64,000 bases of DNA from Paracoccus versutus (lineage in GTDB: Bacteria > Pseudomonadota > Alphaproteobacteria > Rhodobacterales > Rhodobacteraceae): contig NZ_JRKO01000018.1 of assembly GCF_000763885.1 (NCBI RefSeq), positions 1-64,000 of the forward strand. Reading direction: 5' to 3'. The translations under genes were made by a program, and so were the position numbers. This document shows, one piece after another, positions 53,377 through 61,610 of the stretch (positions are counted from its first letter, which is position 1; the number at the start of each line of letters is the position of its first letter). The notes beneath the pieces were generated by a model. That model was not told where the DNA came from. It was given only the letters and a program-made list of their open reading frames with translations, and did not search any database.

Positions 53377-53900
53377 TCTGGGAACTGGACGGCATCGCGC
53401 CGCAAATCGCCGACGACGCCTGGGTGGCGCCGGATGCGCAGCTGATGGGCCGGATCGTGCTGGAGCCGGGCGCCAGCGTCTGGTTCGGCGCCGTGCTGCG
53501 CGGCGACAACGAGGAGATCCGCGTCGGCCGCAACTCGAACGTGCAGGACCTGACGGTCTGCCATACCGACATCGGCTATCCGCTGAGCATCGGTGCGAAT
53601 TGCACCATCGGCCACCGCGCCATCCTGCACGGCTGCACCATCGAGGACGGGGCGCTGATCGGCATGGGCGCGATCATCCTGAACGGGGCGCGGATCGGCG
53701 CCGGTTCGCTGATCGGCGCCGGGGCGCTCATCGCCGAGAACAAGGTGATCCCGCCCGGCTCTCTGGTCATGGGCGCGCCGGGCAAGGTGGTGCGCGAGCT
53801 GGACGAGGCGGCGCGCGAGCGGCTGCTGAAATCGGCCGAGGGCTATCACCGCAACGCCGCCCACTTCCGCAAGGGGCTGGCGCAGGTCGCCCGCGGATGA
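53373..53900 (+). CDS. Gamma-carbonic anhydrase family protein
   Basis: 175 residues, left-handed beta-helix built from hexapeptide repeats (about 20-140), then a C-terminal helix. Zn-ligand histidines appear in [10 protein letters not shown] and [12 protein letters not shown], as in the YrdA/PaaY/CaiE-like gamma-carbonic anhydrases. It may hydrate CO2 or act on a thioester; the exact activity of this subgroup is often undefined. ATGA overlap with gmk and with the following kinase gene. Confidence 0.92.
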   Translation: MIWELDGIAPQIADDAWVAPDAQLMGRIVLEPGASVWFGAVLRGDNEEIRVGRNSNVQDLTVCHTDIGYPLSIGANCTIGHRAILHGCTIEDGALIGMGAIILNGARIGAGSLIGAGALIAENKVIPPGSLVMGAPGKVVRELDEAARERLLKSAEGYHRNAAHFRKGLAQVARG

Positions 53901-54949
53901 TCGAAGAGCGGCTGCACGCGCTGCTGCGCGGCGTGCCGGTGGCCATGCTGGCGGTGGACGGCCATGCGCGCATCATCGGCGCGAACGAGGCGGCAGAGGC
54001 GCTTTTGGGCGCGGTGCCGGGCGGGCGGCCCTTTGTCACCGTGCTGCGCCACCCCGAGGTGAATGCCGCGCTGGATGCCGTGCTGGCCGGGCAGGAGCGG
54101 GCGCGGCTGGCCGTTACCCTGGGCGCGGCCGACCGGCGGGTGTTCTGCGAGGTGACGGTCACGGCCCTGCGGGCGCCGGGGCTGGTCGGCGCGGCGGTGG
54201 CGATCGAGGACCGCTCGCGCGACGAGGAGACCGAGCAGATGCGCCGCGATTTCGTCGCCAATGTCAGCCACGAGCTGCGCACGCCGCTGACGGCGCTGAT
54301 GGGCTTCATCGAGACCTTGCGCGGCCCGGCCCGCAACGATCCGGCCGCGCGCGACCGTTTCCTCGACATCATGGAGCGCGAGGCGGGGCGGATGAACCGG
54401 CTGGTCGCCGACCTTCTGTCGCTGAGCCGGGTCGAGCAGGACGAGCGCCGCCGCCCGGCGCAGAACCTGGACCTGGCCGGGCTCTTGCGCAGCGTGGTGG
54501 CGACGCTGGCGCCCGCGGCCACGGCTGCCGGGGTGCGGCTGGAGTTGCAGGCGCCGGCCGGCAAGGTGCCGGTGCCGGGCGACGCCGACCAGCTGGTGCA
54601 GGTGTTTCACAACCTGATCGAGAATGCGGTGAAATACGGCGGCGCCGGCGGGGTGGCCACGGTGACGCTGGAGCGGCTGGCGCATGAGCCGGTGCTGCGC
54701 GGCCCGGCCTGGTCGGTCTGCGTCGCCGACCAGGGCGAGGGGATCGATCCCCAGCACCTGCCGCGCCTGACCGAGCGCTTCTATCGCGTCGATACCCATC
54801 GCTCGCGCGAGCAGGGCGGCACCGGGCTGGGCCTGGCCATCGTCAAGCATATCGTGAACCGGCATCGCGGCCGGCTGCGCATCGAAAGCGAACGCGGGCA
54901 GGGCAGCCGCTTCACCGTCATCCTGCCCGAGCAGATCGGCCGCATCTGA
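53897..54949 (+). CDS. PhoR-like sensor histidine kinase without membrane anchor
   Basis: 350 residues. A PAS domain (about 5-105), HisKA with FVANVSHELRTPLTALMGFI (His125 phosphoacceptor) and HATPase (about 230-345) with LIENAVKYG, DQGEGI and GGTGLGLAIVKHIVNRHRG. It has no hydrophobic N-terminal segment, unlike full-length PhoR, so it is probably cytoplasmic. The ATG overlaps the upstream stop (ATGA). No response regulator gene is adjacent; PhoB is the usual partner for this subgroup and would be encoded elsewhere. Confidence 0.88.
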   Translation: MIEERLHALLRGVPVAMLAVDGHARIIGANEAAEALLGAVPGGRPFVTVLRHPEVNAALDAVLAGQERARLAVTLGAADRRVFCEVTVTALRAPGLVGAAVAIEDRSRDEETEQMRRDFVANVSHELRTPLTALMGFIETLRGPARNDPAARDRFLDIMEREAGRMNRLVADLLSLSRVEQDERRRPAQNLDLAGLLRSVVATLAPAATAAGVRLELQAPAGKVPVPGDADQLVQVFHNLIENAVKYGGAGGVATVTLERLAHEPVLRGPAWSVCVADQGEGIDPQHLPRLTERFYRVDTHRSREQGGTGLGLAIVKHIVNRHRGRLRIESERGQGSRFTVILPEQIGRI

Positions 54950-54977
54950 AGCCGGCGCGGCCCTGCCGGCTGCCGGA

Positions 54978-54999
54978 TCAGATCGCGTTCAGATCGCGT
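54978..54999 (-). repeat. 11-bp tandem duplication over a stop codon
   Basis: TCAGATCGCGT occurs twice in tandem (54978-54988, 54989-54999). On the minus strand the second copy contains the stop of the 89-residue ORF and the first is its downstream echo. It is a miniature of the larger 3'-end duplications nearby. Confidence 0.7.
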
Positions 55000-55258
55000 T
55001 CAGCATCGACTTTATCACATCGGCCGGCAGCGAGGGATGCACCGCCAGCTTGAGCGTGCGCTTGCCCTTGCGCGGGATCAGCAGCGCGCAGCGCGTGGCC
55101 AGGGCCTGCGAGCGCTTGGTCGAACAGGCGGCGATCACCCCCGCACACCAGCGGGAATGCGGGCCGAAGCGCATGACGCTTTCGATGGCGCCGGGCACAT
55201 AACCCTCGGTCTCGGCTGAATCGATCAGCGCGTCATGGATGATGGGGGGCAGGTACAT
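54989..55258 (-). CDS. Hypothetical 89-residue protein
   Basis: 89 residues, N-terminus MYLPPIIHDALIDSAETEGY, a Cys-containing centre (WCAGVIAACSTKRS) and a basic segment IPRKGKRTLKL. I recognise no family. No secretion signal or membrane segment is evident. The upstream sequence is AT-rich and contains a 25-bp dyad 20-44 bp before the ATG, which suggests a regulated promoter and supports a real gene. The ribosome site is weak. It is convergent with the PhoR-like kinase gene. Confidence 0.5.
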   Translation of the reverse strand: MYLPPIIHDALIDSAETEGYVPGAIESVMRFGPHSRWCAGVIAACSTKRSQALATRCALLIPRKGKRTLKLAVHPSLPADVIKSMLNAI

Positions 55259-55277
55259 GAAGGGATGGAACTTGGAG

Positions 55278-55302
55278 TTAACATTTTAATGTAAATTGTT
55301 AA
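55278..55302. promoter_or_regulatory. 25-bp AT-rich inverted repeat
   Basis: TTAACA-T-TTTA-ATG-TAAA-T-TGTTAA: two matched arms around a 3-bp centre, with one T/T mismatch position. It has one C and three G in 25 bp in a roughly 67% GC genome. It sits just upstream of the 89-residue ORF and is a good candidate operator for a dimeric regulator. Confidence 0.6.
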
Positions 55303-55429
55303 TCCTTGGCGCCGCCGATGAGTATATGCCCTTTTGAACAGGTCTGCCATACAAGCTCTGCGCGTATGGCGGCCACCCCGCTCGACCCCCGGCCGAAAGA
55401 GGCCGGATTACGCGGCGAAACGCCCATCC

Positions 55430-55888
55430 CGAGAAACCGGCGCAACCGTCCCGATAGGCAGAATCGCCCCCTGCAGCGGCCGGTCAGGGCGCAGCCAGGA
55501 TCGGCGTTCCGTCACGTCACGATAGACGTCCTCGACCTTGGCATCGGTGACGGCGCTGCAGCGGGCGGTCCGGTCCAGCTTTTGCCTGTAAAGGGGACAA
55601 CCTTCGGGCCCTGGCCGAGATCAAGCAGCGAGGCCACGGTCTCCAGGAATCGGCACGGCCGCCCCGTAGCGGCCGGCCAGGGCGCAGCCAGGATCGGCGT
55701 TGCGTCGCGTCATGATAGACGTCCTCGACCTTGGCATCGGTGACGGCAATGCAGCGGGCAGGCCAGTCCAGCTTTTGCCTGTAAAGGGGACAACCCTCGG
55801 GCCCTGGCCGAGATCAGGCAGCGAGGCCACGGCCTCCAGGAATCGGCATGGCCGCCCCGATAGGCCGAATCGCCCCCGCGGCGGCCGG
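55430..55888 (-). repeat. Two degenerate copies of the L,D-transpeptidase 3' end
   Basis: Copy 2 (about 55677-55888) and copy 1 (about 55484-55676) repeat, in the same orientation, the last roughly 150 bp of the L,D-transpeptidase gene plus about 55 bp beyond its stop. Spacings of equivalent points are 212 and 193 bp; copy 1 lacks 19 bp. Both copies share a 4-nt loss before the end and changes not in the gene, so they descend from one earlier duplicate. The stop triplet is TCA in copy 1 and CCA in copy 2. The codon for the catalytic Cys is kept, but the Gly before it is changed to Arg. No gene is seen between 55303 and 55430. Confidence 0.88.
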
Positions 55889-56401
55889 TCAGGGCGTGAT
55901 CAGGATCGGCGTGCCGTCGCGGACCATGGCATAGACGTCCTCGACCTCGGCATCGGTGACGGCGATGCAGCCGGCGGTCCAGTCCAGCTTCTGCCGGGAA
56001 AGGACGCGGCCCTCGGGGCCCTGGCCGTGGATGAAGATGTCGCTGCCGGCGCTGCGGCCCAGTTCGGCCGCCTGCACCGAGTCGTGCGGGTTGGGATAGG
56101 AGATGCCGATGGACAGGTGATAGCGGCTGTCGGGGTTGCGGCGGTCGATGTAGTAAAGCCCCTCGGGCGTGCGGCCGTCGCCCTCGAACTGCTTGTGGCC
56201 AAGGGGCTCGTTGCCCAGCCCGATGCGATAGGCCTTCAGCACCGTGTTGCCGTTCAAAAGCAGCATCTGCCGCGCGCCCTTGTTGACCACGACCTGGGTC
56301 ACGGGCGGGCCGGAATAGGTCTTGAACTTGCTGGGGCCGCAGGCCGCCAGCCCAAGCACAAGCACCAATGCGACGATACGTCCCAGCCAGCCCGTCATCA
56401 T
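55889..56401 (-). CDS. L,D-transpeptidase (YkuD) lipoprotein
   Basis: 170 residues from ATG 56401 (56398 is equally possible; a frame from 56476 adds 25 unlikely residues). The signal ends in LGLAAC, a lipobox, so the mature protein is lipid-anchored in the envelope. The YkuD domain has HGQGPEGRVL-type His and the catalytic DWTAGCIAVTDAEVEDV, with SxGC-like AGC. Such enzymes make 3-3 peptidoglycan crosslinks or attach proteins to the wall. The 3' end is duplicated twice downstream. Confidence 0.9.
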   Translation of the reverse strand: MMTGWLGRIVALVLVLGLAACGPSKFKTYSGPPVTQVVVNKGARQMLLLNGNTVLKAYRIGLGNEPLGHKQFEGDGRTPEGLYYIDRRNPDSRYHLSIGISYPNPHDSVQAAELGRSAGSDIFIHGQGPEGRVLSRQKLDWTAGCIAVTDAEVEDVYAMVRDGTPILITP

Positions 56402-56579
56402 GTCCCGCCCCCGGATCCGGTGTTTTGCCCCATTTTGCCCCGCTGCGGCCTGCCCGGCAATGCGGCGGGGGTTCACGAAATCCTGATGCGGCGCGGCTTG
56501 CCGTGGCAGATTTGCCAGCGCCGCGGAATCGCTGGGTTTTCCTGTTGCGGGAAATGCGCCTGCGGCTAATCATGCGGCC

Positions 56580-57875
56580 ATGAACGACGAAGACGAACAC
56601 CCCCAGCGCTATGCCCTGGTGAACGAATTGCACGCCCGGCCTTCGCCGCGGCTCAGGGCGCCCTGCACGGCGGTCTATCTGGCGATCAAGGAGCCGCGCG
56701 ACGCCGCCAACCGCGACCGGCGCAGGGATGTCGCGCATCTGGCACAGCTTTGCGCCCGCCACGGCGCGCCGCGACCCGACACCAGCGCGGGCCATTACAC
56801 GGCGCAGCTTGGCCGCCACCAGCTGCGCTGGGAAAGCCATACCGAGTTCGTCACCTATGCCGCCTTTGCGCCGGGGCTGCCGCCGCGGCCCTTCGACCCT
56901 TCGGCCGGAGCGATCTTTCCCGAGGACTGGCAGCACCAGGCGCCGGGCAAGCGAATCGCCGCAGCGATGATCCAGGTCGATTTCCTGCCCGACGACCCGG
57001 CCGAGATCCTGCCGCGGCTGTCGGAATGGTTCGCGGCCGACAGCATGGCCTCGGTCTGGGTGCTGGAGGAGGCGGCGGTGGTCGCCGGCGATTTCCGCAT
57101 CGACCCGGCCGGCTGGATGCGCTTTGCGCTTTTCGTCCGGCCCGACACCCAGCCCGGCCGGATCGGCCGCATCGTCCAGCGGCTTCTGGACCTCGAGACC
57201 TATCGCGCCATGTCCATGCTGGGCCTGGGCCGCGCCCGCGACCTGACCCGGCAGCTGAATGCGCTGGACCCGCAGCTCAGCGACATCGTCCAAGGCATGA
57301 GCGACGACGACCGCCCGGCCGATGCGGTGCTGCAGGACCTGCTGTCGGTCTCGACCCGGCTGGAAAGCGCCGCGACCCAGCATGCCTTCCGCTTCGGCGC
57401 CAATGCGGCCTATGAGGCCATCGTCATGGACCGTGTCGCCTCGCTGCGCGAGACCCGCTTCATGGGCGGGCAGATGCTGACCGAGTTCATGGCCCGTCGC
57501 TATCTGCCCGCCATGCGCACCGCGAAATCGGCCGAGAAGCGGCTTTCGGCGATGCTGGATCGCAGCGAACGCGCGGGCGAATTGCTGCGCACCCGCGTCG
57601 ATGTCCAGCGCAGCGCCCAGAACCAGGAGCTGATGCAACGCATGGATCGGCGCGCCGACCTGCAATTGCGGCTCCAGCACACGGTCGAGGGGCTGTCGGT
57701 GGTCGCGATCAGCTATTACGCGGTGGGCCTTTTGGGCTATGCGCTTTACCCGCTGGCCCAGGCGCTGCATATCGACAAGGCGGTGCTGGTCGCGGCCCTG
57801 ACCCCCGTTGCCGTGCTGGGCGTCTGGCTGGGGATGCGGCGCATCCGCGCCCGGCTGCATGACGCCGGCCACTAG
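56580..57875 (+). CDS. DUF3422 family membrane-anchored protein
   Basis: 431 residues. The N-terminal RYALVNELHARPSPRL is diagnostic of DUF3422. A largely helical body (about 100-370) with a predicted coiled coil (about 315-370) leads to two C-terminal hydrophobic segments (about 375-420, YYAVGLLGYALYPLAQAL then VAALTPVAVLGVWLGM). The topology suggests a cytoplasmic domain anchored at the inner membrane. The function of the family is unknown. It is followed by a 16-codon ORF and an ArsC/Spx-like gene on the same strand. Confidence 0.9.
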   Translation: MNDEDEHPQRYALVNELHARPSPRLRAPCTAVYLAIKEPRDAANRDRRRDVAHLAQLCARHGAPRPDTSAGHYTAQLGRHQLRWESHTEFVTYAAFAPGLPPRPFDPSAGAIFPEDWQHQAPGKRIAAAMIQVDFLPDDPAEILPRLSEWFAADSMASVWVLEEAAVVAGDFRIDPAGWMRFALFVRPDTQPGRIGRIVQRLLDLETYRAMSMLGLGRARDLTRQLNALDPQLSDIVQGMSDDDRPADAVLQDLLSVSTRLESAATQHAFRFGANAAYEAIVMDRVASLRETRFMGGQMLTEFMARRYLPAMRTAKSAEKRLSAMLDRSERAGELLRTRVDVQRSAQNQELMQRMDRRADLQLRLQHTVEGLSVVAISYYAVGLLGYALYPLAQALHIDKAVLVAALTPVAVLGVWLGMRRIRARLHDAGH

Positions 57876-57908
57876 CCCGTCCACCCCCCAAGAAGGAGCG
57901 AAGAACGC

Positions 57909-57959
57909 ATGACCCAGGCACCTTTCCTTTCCCACCCGCTTGCCCAGGGCCGTTCGTGA
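57909..57959 (+). CDS. Putative 16-residue upstream ORF coupled to the ArsC-like gene
   Basis: A strong AAGGAG ribosome site (57892-57897) precedes ATG 57909, which opens a 16-codon frame (MTQAPFLSHPLAQGRS). Its TGA overlaps the ATG of the ArsC-like gene as TGATG. The ArsC-like gene has no good ribosome site of its own, so it may depend on translation of this leader. It could also be the stump of a deleted gene. Confidence 0.5.
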   Translation: MTQAPFLSHPLAQGRS

Positions 57960-58303
57960 TGGCGGGGCGGCTTCAGATGTATGGCCTCGCCCATTGCTCG
58001 ACCTGCCAGAAGGCGCAGGCCGAGTTGCAGGCGGCGGGCTGGCAGGTGGAGTTCCGCGACGTCTCCAAGGCGCCGCTGGATGGCGACGAATGGCAGCGCA
58101 TGATCGCCGATTTCGGCGAGAAGCTGGTCAACCGGGCCAGCCTGACCTGGCGCGGCATGTCCGATGAGGAACGCGCGGGCACGCCCCTGCAGATGCTTTC
58201 GGCCAAGCCTTCGCTGATGAAGCGGCCGGCGATCGTCGAGGGCGACCAGCGGTTGCTGGGCTGGACCGCGAATGTCAAGCGCGCGCTGGGGGTGGCGGCC
58301 TGA
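57959..58303 (+). CDS. ArsC/Spx/MgsR-family thioredoxin-fold protein
   Basis: 114 residues. The redox motif CSTCQKA at about 13-19 matches the CxxC form of the Spx/ArsC-like family, and RPAIVEG is the cis-Pro loop. True arsenate reductases of the ArsC type carry a single Cys in this loop; the CxxC and lack of ars genes make an arsenate role unlikely. ATG 57959 is preferred to GTG 57956. The role is probably redox or stress related, but unproven. Confidence 0.88.
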   Translation: MAGRLQMYGLAHCSTCQKAQAELQAAGWQVEFRDVSKAPLDGDEWQRMIADFGEKLVNRASLTWRGMSDEERAGTPLQMLSAKPSLMKRPAIVEGDQRLLGWTANVKRALGVAA

Positions 58304-58316
58304 GCCGCCCCCTTAC

Positions 58317-58925
58317 CTAGACGACATAGCGGTCGCGGCGGTGGTTGATCGCGATCACCAGGTTCAGCACCAGCGCGCCCAGGAATGACCAGGCGACCAG
58401 CTGCCAGTCGCGCAGCATCAGCGCGCAGGCAAAGAGGCAGGCGTCGAAGATCAGCTGCGTCCAGCCGGCGCGAAAGCCGGTGGCATCCTGCAGATACAGC
58501 GCGACGATGCCCACCCCGCCCAGCGAGGCGCCGTGCCGGAACAGCGCCAGCAGCGCCGAGCCGGTCAGGAACCCCACCAGCAGCGCCCCGACCGCCGGGT
58601 GGACATGGCCGAATTGCAGCCCCGCCGGCAGGATGGCGACCAGCGTCGACATCGCCGCCACGGCGATGAAGGATTTCAGCATGAAGCCCAGCCCCAGCCG
58701 GCGATAGCCCAGCCAGTAGAACGGCAGGTTCACCACGAAGAAGACCGGCGCGAAGCCCCAGCCCGTCGCATAGGAGATCAGGATCGCCAGCCCCGCCGTC
58801 TGGCCGGTGACGAAGCCCAGATGCGTCAGCAGCAGCACGCCGACCGCGGCCATGAAACTGCCATAGGCCAGGCCCTGGGCATCTTCGATGGGGCTGTGGC
58901 GTGGGGAAGGGGTGTCGTCGCTCAT
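58317..58925 (-). CDS. YitT family membrane protein
   Basis: 202 residues with about five membrane helices. Start ATG 58925; segment GLAYGSFMAAVGVLLLTHLG followed by FVTGQTAGLAILISYATGWG and a C-terminal cytoplasmic end. The family (YitT/YczE-like, DUF161) is uncharacterised; some members are proposed transporters. It is convergent with the ArsC-like gene and 49 bp downstream of the binding-protein gene. Confidence 0.88.
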   Translation of the reverse strand: MSDDTPSPRHSPIEDAQGLAYGSFMAAVGVLLLTHLGFVTGQTAGLAILISYATGWGFAPVFFVVNLPFYWLGYRRLGLGFMLKSFIAVAAMSTLVAILPAGLQFGHVHPAVGALLVGFLTGSALLALFRHGASLGGVGIVALYLQDATGFRAGWTQLIFDACLFACALMLRDWQLVAWSFLGALVLNLVIAINHRRDRYVV

Positions 58926-58974
58926 GCGCCCCCTCTTGCCCGCGCCCGGCGGGACCGGCAAGGGGGCATCGCGA

Positions 58975-60000
58975 TCAGCGCAGCGGCGCGGCGTCGCGGT
59001 CTGGGGCGGCGGCTGCGGGTGGCGCGGCGCGGTCGCTGACGGCGGCGGTGAAGGCGCCCTGCGGGTCGCGGCGCAGCACCGCGCGGTCGCCGCCGCTGCG
59101 CAGGGTCTCGACCGTGCGGCGATAGTCGGCCTCGTCCAGCGCGCCGGTGGCTGACAGCAGCCCGGCGATGCCGCGCAGCATTCCCGCCTGCCGCTGCAAG
59201 GCGCCCGGATCGGGGTCGGGGCCAAGGATCAGCCGGGCGCTGTCCTCGGGTGCGGCGACCGCCTCGCGCCAGCCTTTCATGCTGGCGCGCAGGAACCGGG
59301 CCAGCCGCGCCTTGGCCTCGGGCCCGGCAAGGGTGCCGGGCAGGACATAGAGCCCGTCCTCCAGCACCGCGGCGCCTTGCTCCTGCGGGTCGAGTTCGAC
59401 CAGCCCCTCGCCCGTCGCCGGGTCGTGGCTGAGCGTGCTGATGCAGGCGGCCTGTTTCTGGCGCAGCATCTCGGCCCCCGGCCATTGCGCCAGCAGGGTG
59501 ACGCCGGACAGGCTGCCATCGGCCACCAGCCCCAGCCGGTTCAGCCAGGCTTGCAGCGGATATTCCGTGCCGCCGAACCAGCTGCCGATGGTCTTGCCGC
59601 GCAGATCGGCGGCCCCCGCCACCCCCGTCTCGCGCAGGCAGGTCAGGCGTAGCGCCGGACGGGCAAAGACCTGGGCGATGTTGACCACGGGCAGGCCGTT
59701 TTCGCGGGCGACCAGCGCAATGGGCATCCAGGCCACCGCCAGGTCGGCCTCGCCCCGCGCCAGCGTCTCGAAGGGCGGGGCCGCCTCGTCCGCGGGCAGC
59801 AGCCGCACGGTCAGCCCTTCCTCGGCGTAATAGCCGCGCGCCTGGGCGACCAGGAAGCCGGCGGATTCGGCCGGGGTCCGGCCGCGCAACTGCACCGCCA
59901 GTTCCTCGGCCCGCGCGGTCGGCGCGGCAAGGACCAGGGCCGAAATCAAGGCCAGGACCAGGGCCGCGGCCGGAAACAGGGGTTTCGTCATCCGTCTCAT
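58975..60000 (-). CDS. NMT1/THI5-like ABC transporter substrate-binding protein
   Basis: 341 residues. A signal peptide (about 1-31, LVLALISALVLAAPTARAEE) is followed by a type II periplasmic binding fold: LRGRTPAESAGFLVAQARGY then YAEEGLTVRLLP, and GSWFGGTEYPLQAWLN. The family binds thiamine pyrimidine precursors, aliphatic sulfonates or nitriles. No permease or ATPase gene is adjacent, so transport would need distant partners. The Ala/Pro-rich C-terminal tail is unusual. Start 60000 or 59991. Confidence 0.82.
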   Translation of the reverse strand: MRRMTKPLFPAAALVLALISALVLAAPTARAEELAVQLRGRTPAESAGFLVAQARGYYAEEGLTVRLLPADEAAPPFETLARGEADLAVAWMPIALVARENGLPVVNIAQVFARPALRLTCLRETGVAGAADLRGKTIGSWFGGTEYPLQAWLNRLGLVADGSLSGVTLLAQWPGAEMLRQKQAACISTLSHDPATGEGLVELDPQEQGAAVLEDGLYVLPGTLAGPEAKARLARFLRASMKGWREAVAAPEDSARLILGPDPDPGALQRQAGMLRGIAGLLSATGALDEADYRRTVETLRSGGDRAVLRRDPQGAFTAAVSDRAAPPAAAAPDRDAAPLR

Positions 60001-60069
60001 CGCCGGCCATGGTTAGACGGCCGGCCCCGGCCCTGCAAGCCGGCGCGCCCCACGATGCCGCGAGCGGGG

Positions 60070-61491
60070 TCAGCCGCGGGAATAGACATCCTCGTAGCGC
60101 ACGATGTCGTCCTCGCCCAGATAGGCGCCGGTCTGCACCTCGATCAGCACCATCGCCACCTTGCCGGGGTTTTCCAGGCGGTGGACGGCGCCCAGCGGCA
60201 CATAGATCGACTGGTTTTCCGTCAGCAGCGTCACGGTTTCGTCCACCGTCACCCGCGCGGTGCCGGAAACCACGATCCAATGTTCCGAGCGGTGGAAATG
60301 CGATTGCAGCGACAGCGCCGCGCCGGGATTGACCACGATGCGCTTGACCTGGAAGCGGTCGGCCAGCGCCAGCGTCTCGAACCAGCCCCAGGGGCGGTGG
60401 TCGCGCAGGAAATGCTCGGCCTGGCGCGCGCCCTTGGCCTTCAGCGCGCCGACCGCCTCGCGCACCTCTTGCGCGCGGTCCATGCCGGCGACCAGAACGG
60501 CATCGTCGGTGGCCACGACCATCACGTCGCGCAACCCGATGCCCACCACCTCGATCCCCTCGTCCTGCGAGCGCAGCAGCACGTTGTCGCAGTCGATCGC
60601 GGTCGAGCGGGTGTCGGTGACGGCGCCGCGCTCGGCCGGCTCGCCATCCTGGATCTCGCGCCAGACCGCGTCCCAGCCGCCAAGGTCCGACCAATGGCCG
60701 GAATAGCGCACCACCGACAGGTTCCGGGCCTTTTCCAGCACCGCATAATCCACCGACAGGTCGGGCAGCCGGTCCCAGGGCTCGGGCGCAAGCCGCAGGA
60801 AGCCCAGGTCCAGCCGCGCCTCGGTCAGCGCCGCCTGGACAGGGGCAAGGTAGTCGGGCGCATGGGTCTTGAAAGCGTCGATCATGGTGCGGGCGGCGAA
60901 AAGGAAGATGCCGGCGTTCCACAGGAAATTGCCCTGCGCGATCATGCGCGCCGCGTTCTCCGCGTCGGGCTTTTCGACGAAGCGCTTCAGCACCAGCGGG
61001 CCTTCGCCCTCGCCCTCGGCCTCCATGTAGCCATAGCCGGTCTCGGGCCGGCTGGGGGTGATGCCGAAGGTGACGATGCGGCCGGCCTGCGCGGCCGCGA
61101 GGCCCAGGTCCACAGCGCGGCCGAAAGCCTCGGTATCGGGGACGACGTGATCCGAGGGCGCGACCAGCAGCAGCGCATCGGCATCCTTTTCGGCGGCGGC
61201 CAGCGCGGCGGCCAGGATCGCCGGGGCGGTGTTGCGGCCGGCGGGCTCGATCAGGATGGCCGCGGGGGCAATGCCGATCTGGTCCAGCTGTTCGGCGACG
61301 ATGAAGCGGAAATCCGCGTTCGTCATCACCAGCGGCGCGGCGTAGCGCGGTCCCGACAGGCGGCGGGCCGAGGCCTGGAACAGGCTTTCCTCGCCCACCA
61401 GCGGGGCGAATTGCTTGGGGAAGCTCTTGCGCGAGACGGGCCAGAGACGGGTGCCGGAGCCGCCGGCCAGCAGAACAGGGGTGATCGTCAT
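60070..61491 (-). CDS. manC: Mannose-1-phosphate guanylyltransferase / mannose-6-phosphate isomerase
   Basis: 473 residues, bifunctional type II enzyme. The nucleotidyltransferase domain (about 1-340) opens with PVLLAGGSGTRLWPVSRKSF and has FVEKPD; the C-terminal cupin isomerase domain (about 350-470) has RPWGWFETL, QVKRIVVNPGAALSLQSHFH and RSEHWIVVSG. It makes GDP-mannose for exopolysaccharide or LPS. No other polysaccharide gene is next to it in the window. Confidence 0.95.
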   Translation of the reverse strand: MTITPVLLAGGSGTRLWPVSRKSFPKQFAPLVGEESLFQASARRLSGPRYAAPLVMTNADFRFIVAEQLDQIGIAPAAILIEPAGRNTAPAILAAALAAAEKDADALLLVAPSDHVVPDTEAFGRAVDLGLAAAQAGRIVTFGITPSRPETGYGYMEAEGEGEGPLVLKRFVEKPDAENAARMIAQGNFLWNAGIFLFAARTMIDAFKTHAPDYLAPVQAALTEARLDLGFLRLAPEPWDRLPDLSVDYAVLEKARNLSVVRYSGHWSDLGGWDAVWREIQDGEPAERGAVTDTRSTAIDCDNVLLRSQDEGIEVVGIGLRDVMVVATDDAVLVAGMDRAQEVREAVGALKAKGARQAEHFLRDHRPWGWFETLALADRFQVKRIVVNPGAALSLQSHFHRSEHWIVVSGTARVTVDETVTLLTENQSIYVPLGAVHRLENPGKVAMVLIEVQTGAYLGEDDIVRYEDVYSRG

Positions 61492-61610
61492 GAAAATCGC
61501 TCCATCGGCCTGGGGCCGTTACCATCCGCCCCGTTATCCGCCGGGTTCCTTTCGCGTGCAAGTTGCGCAAAACGGCAGGATTCCGGGGCCTGATGCCCGG
61601 AAACGGCCGG

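Noticed and set aside
55430-55888. Possible insertion sequence between the 89-residue ORF and the L,D-transpeptidase gene
   Set aside because: No transposase frame, no terminal inverted repeats and no target duplication; the sequence is explained by copies of the transpeptidase gene end.
57959-58303. Arsenate reductase
   Set aside because: CxxC motif and lack of any ars gene fit the Spx/MgsR-like group better than arsenate detoxification.
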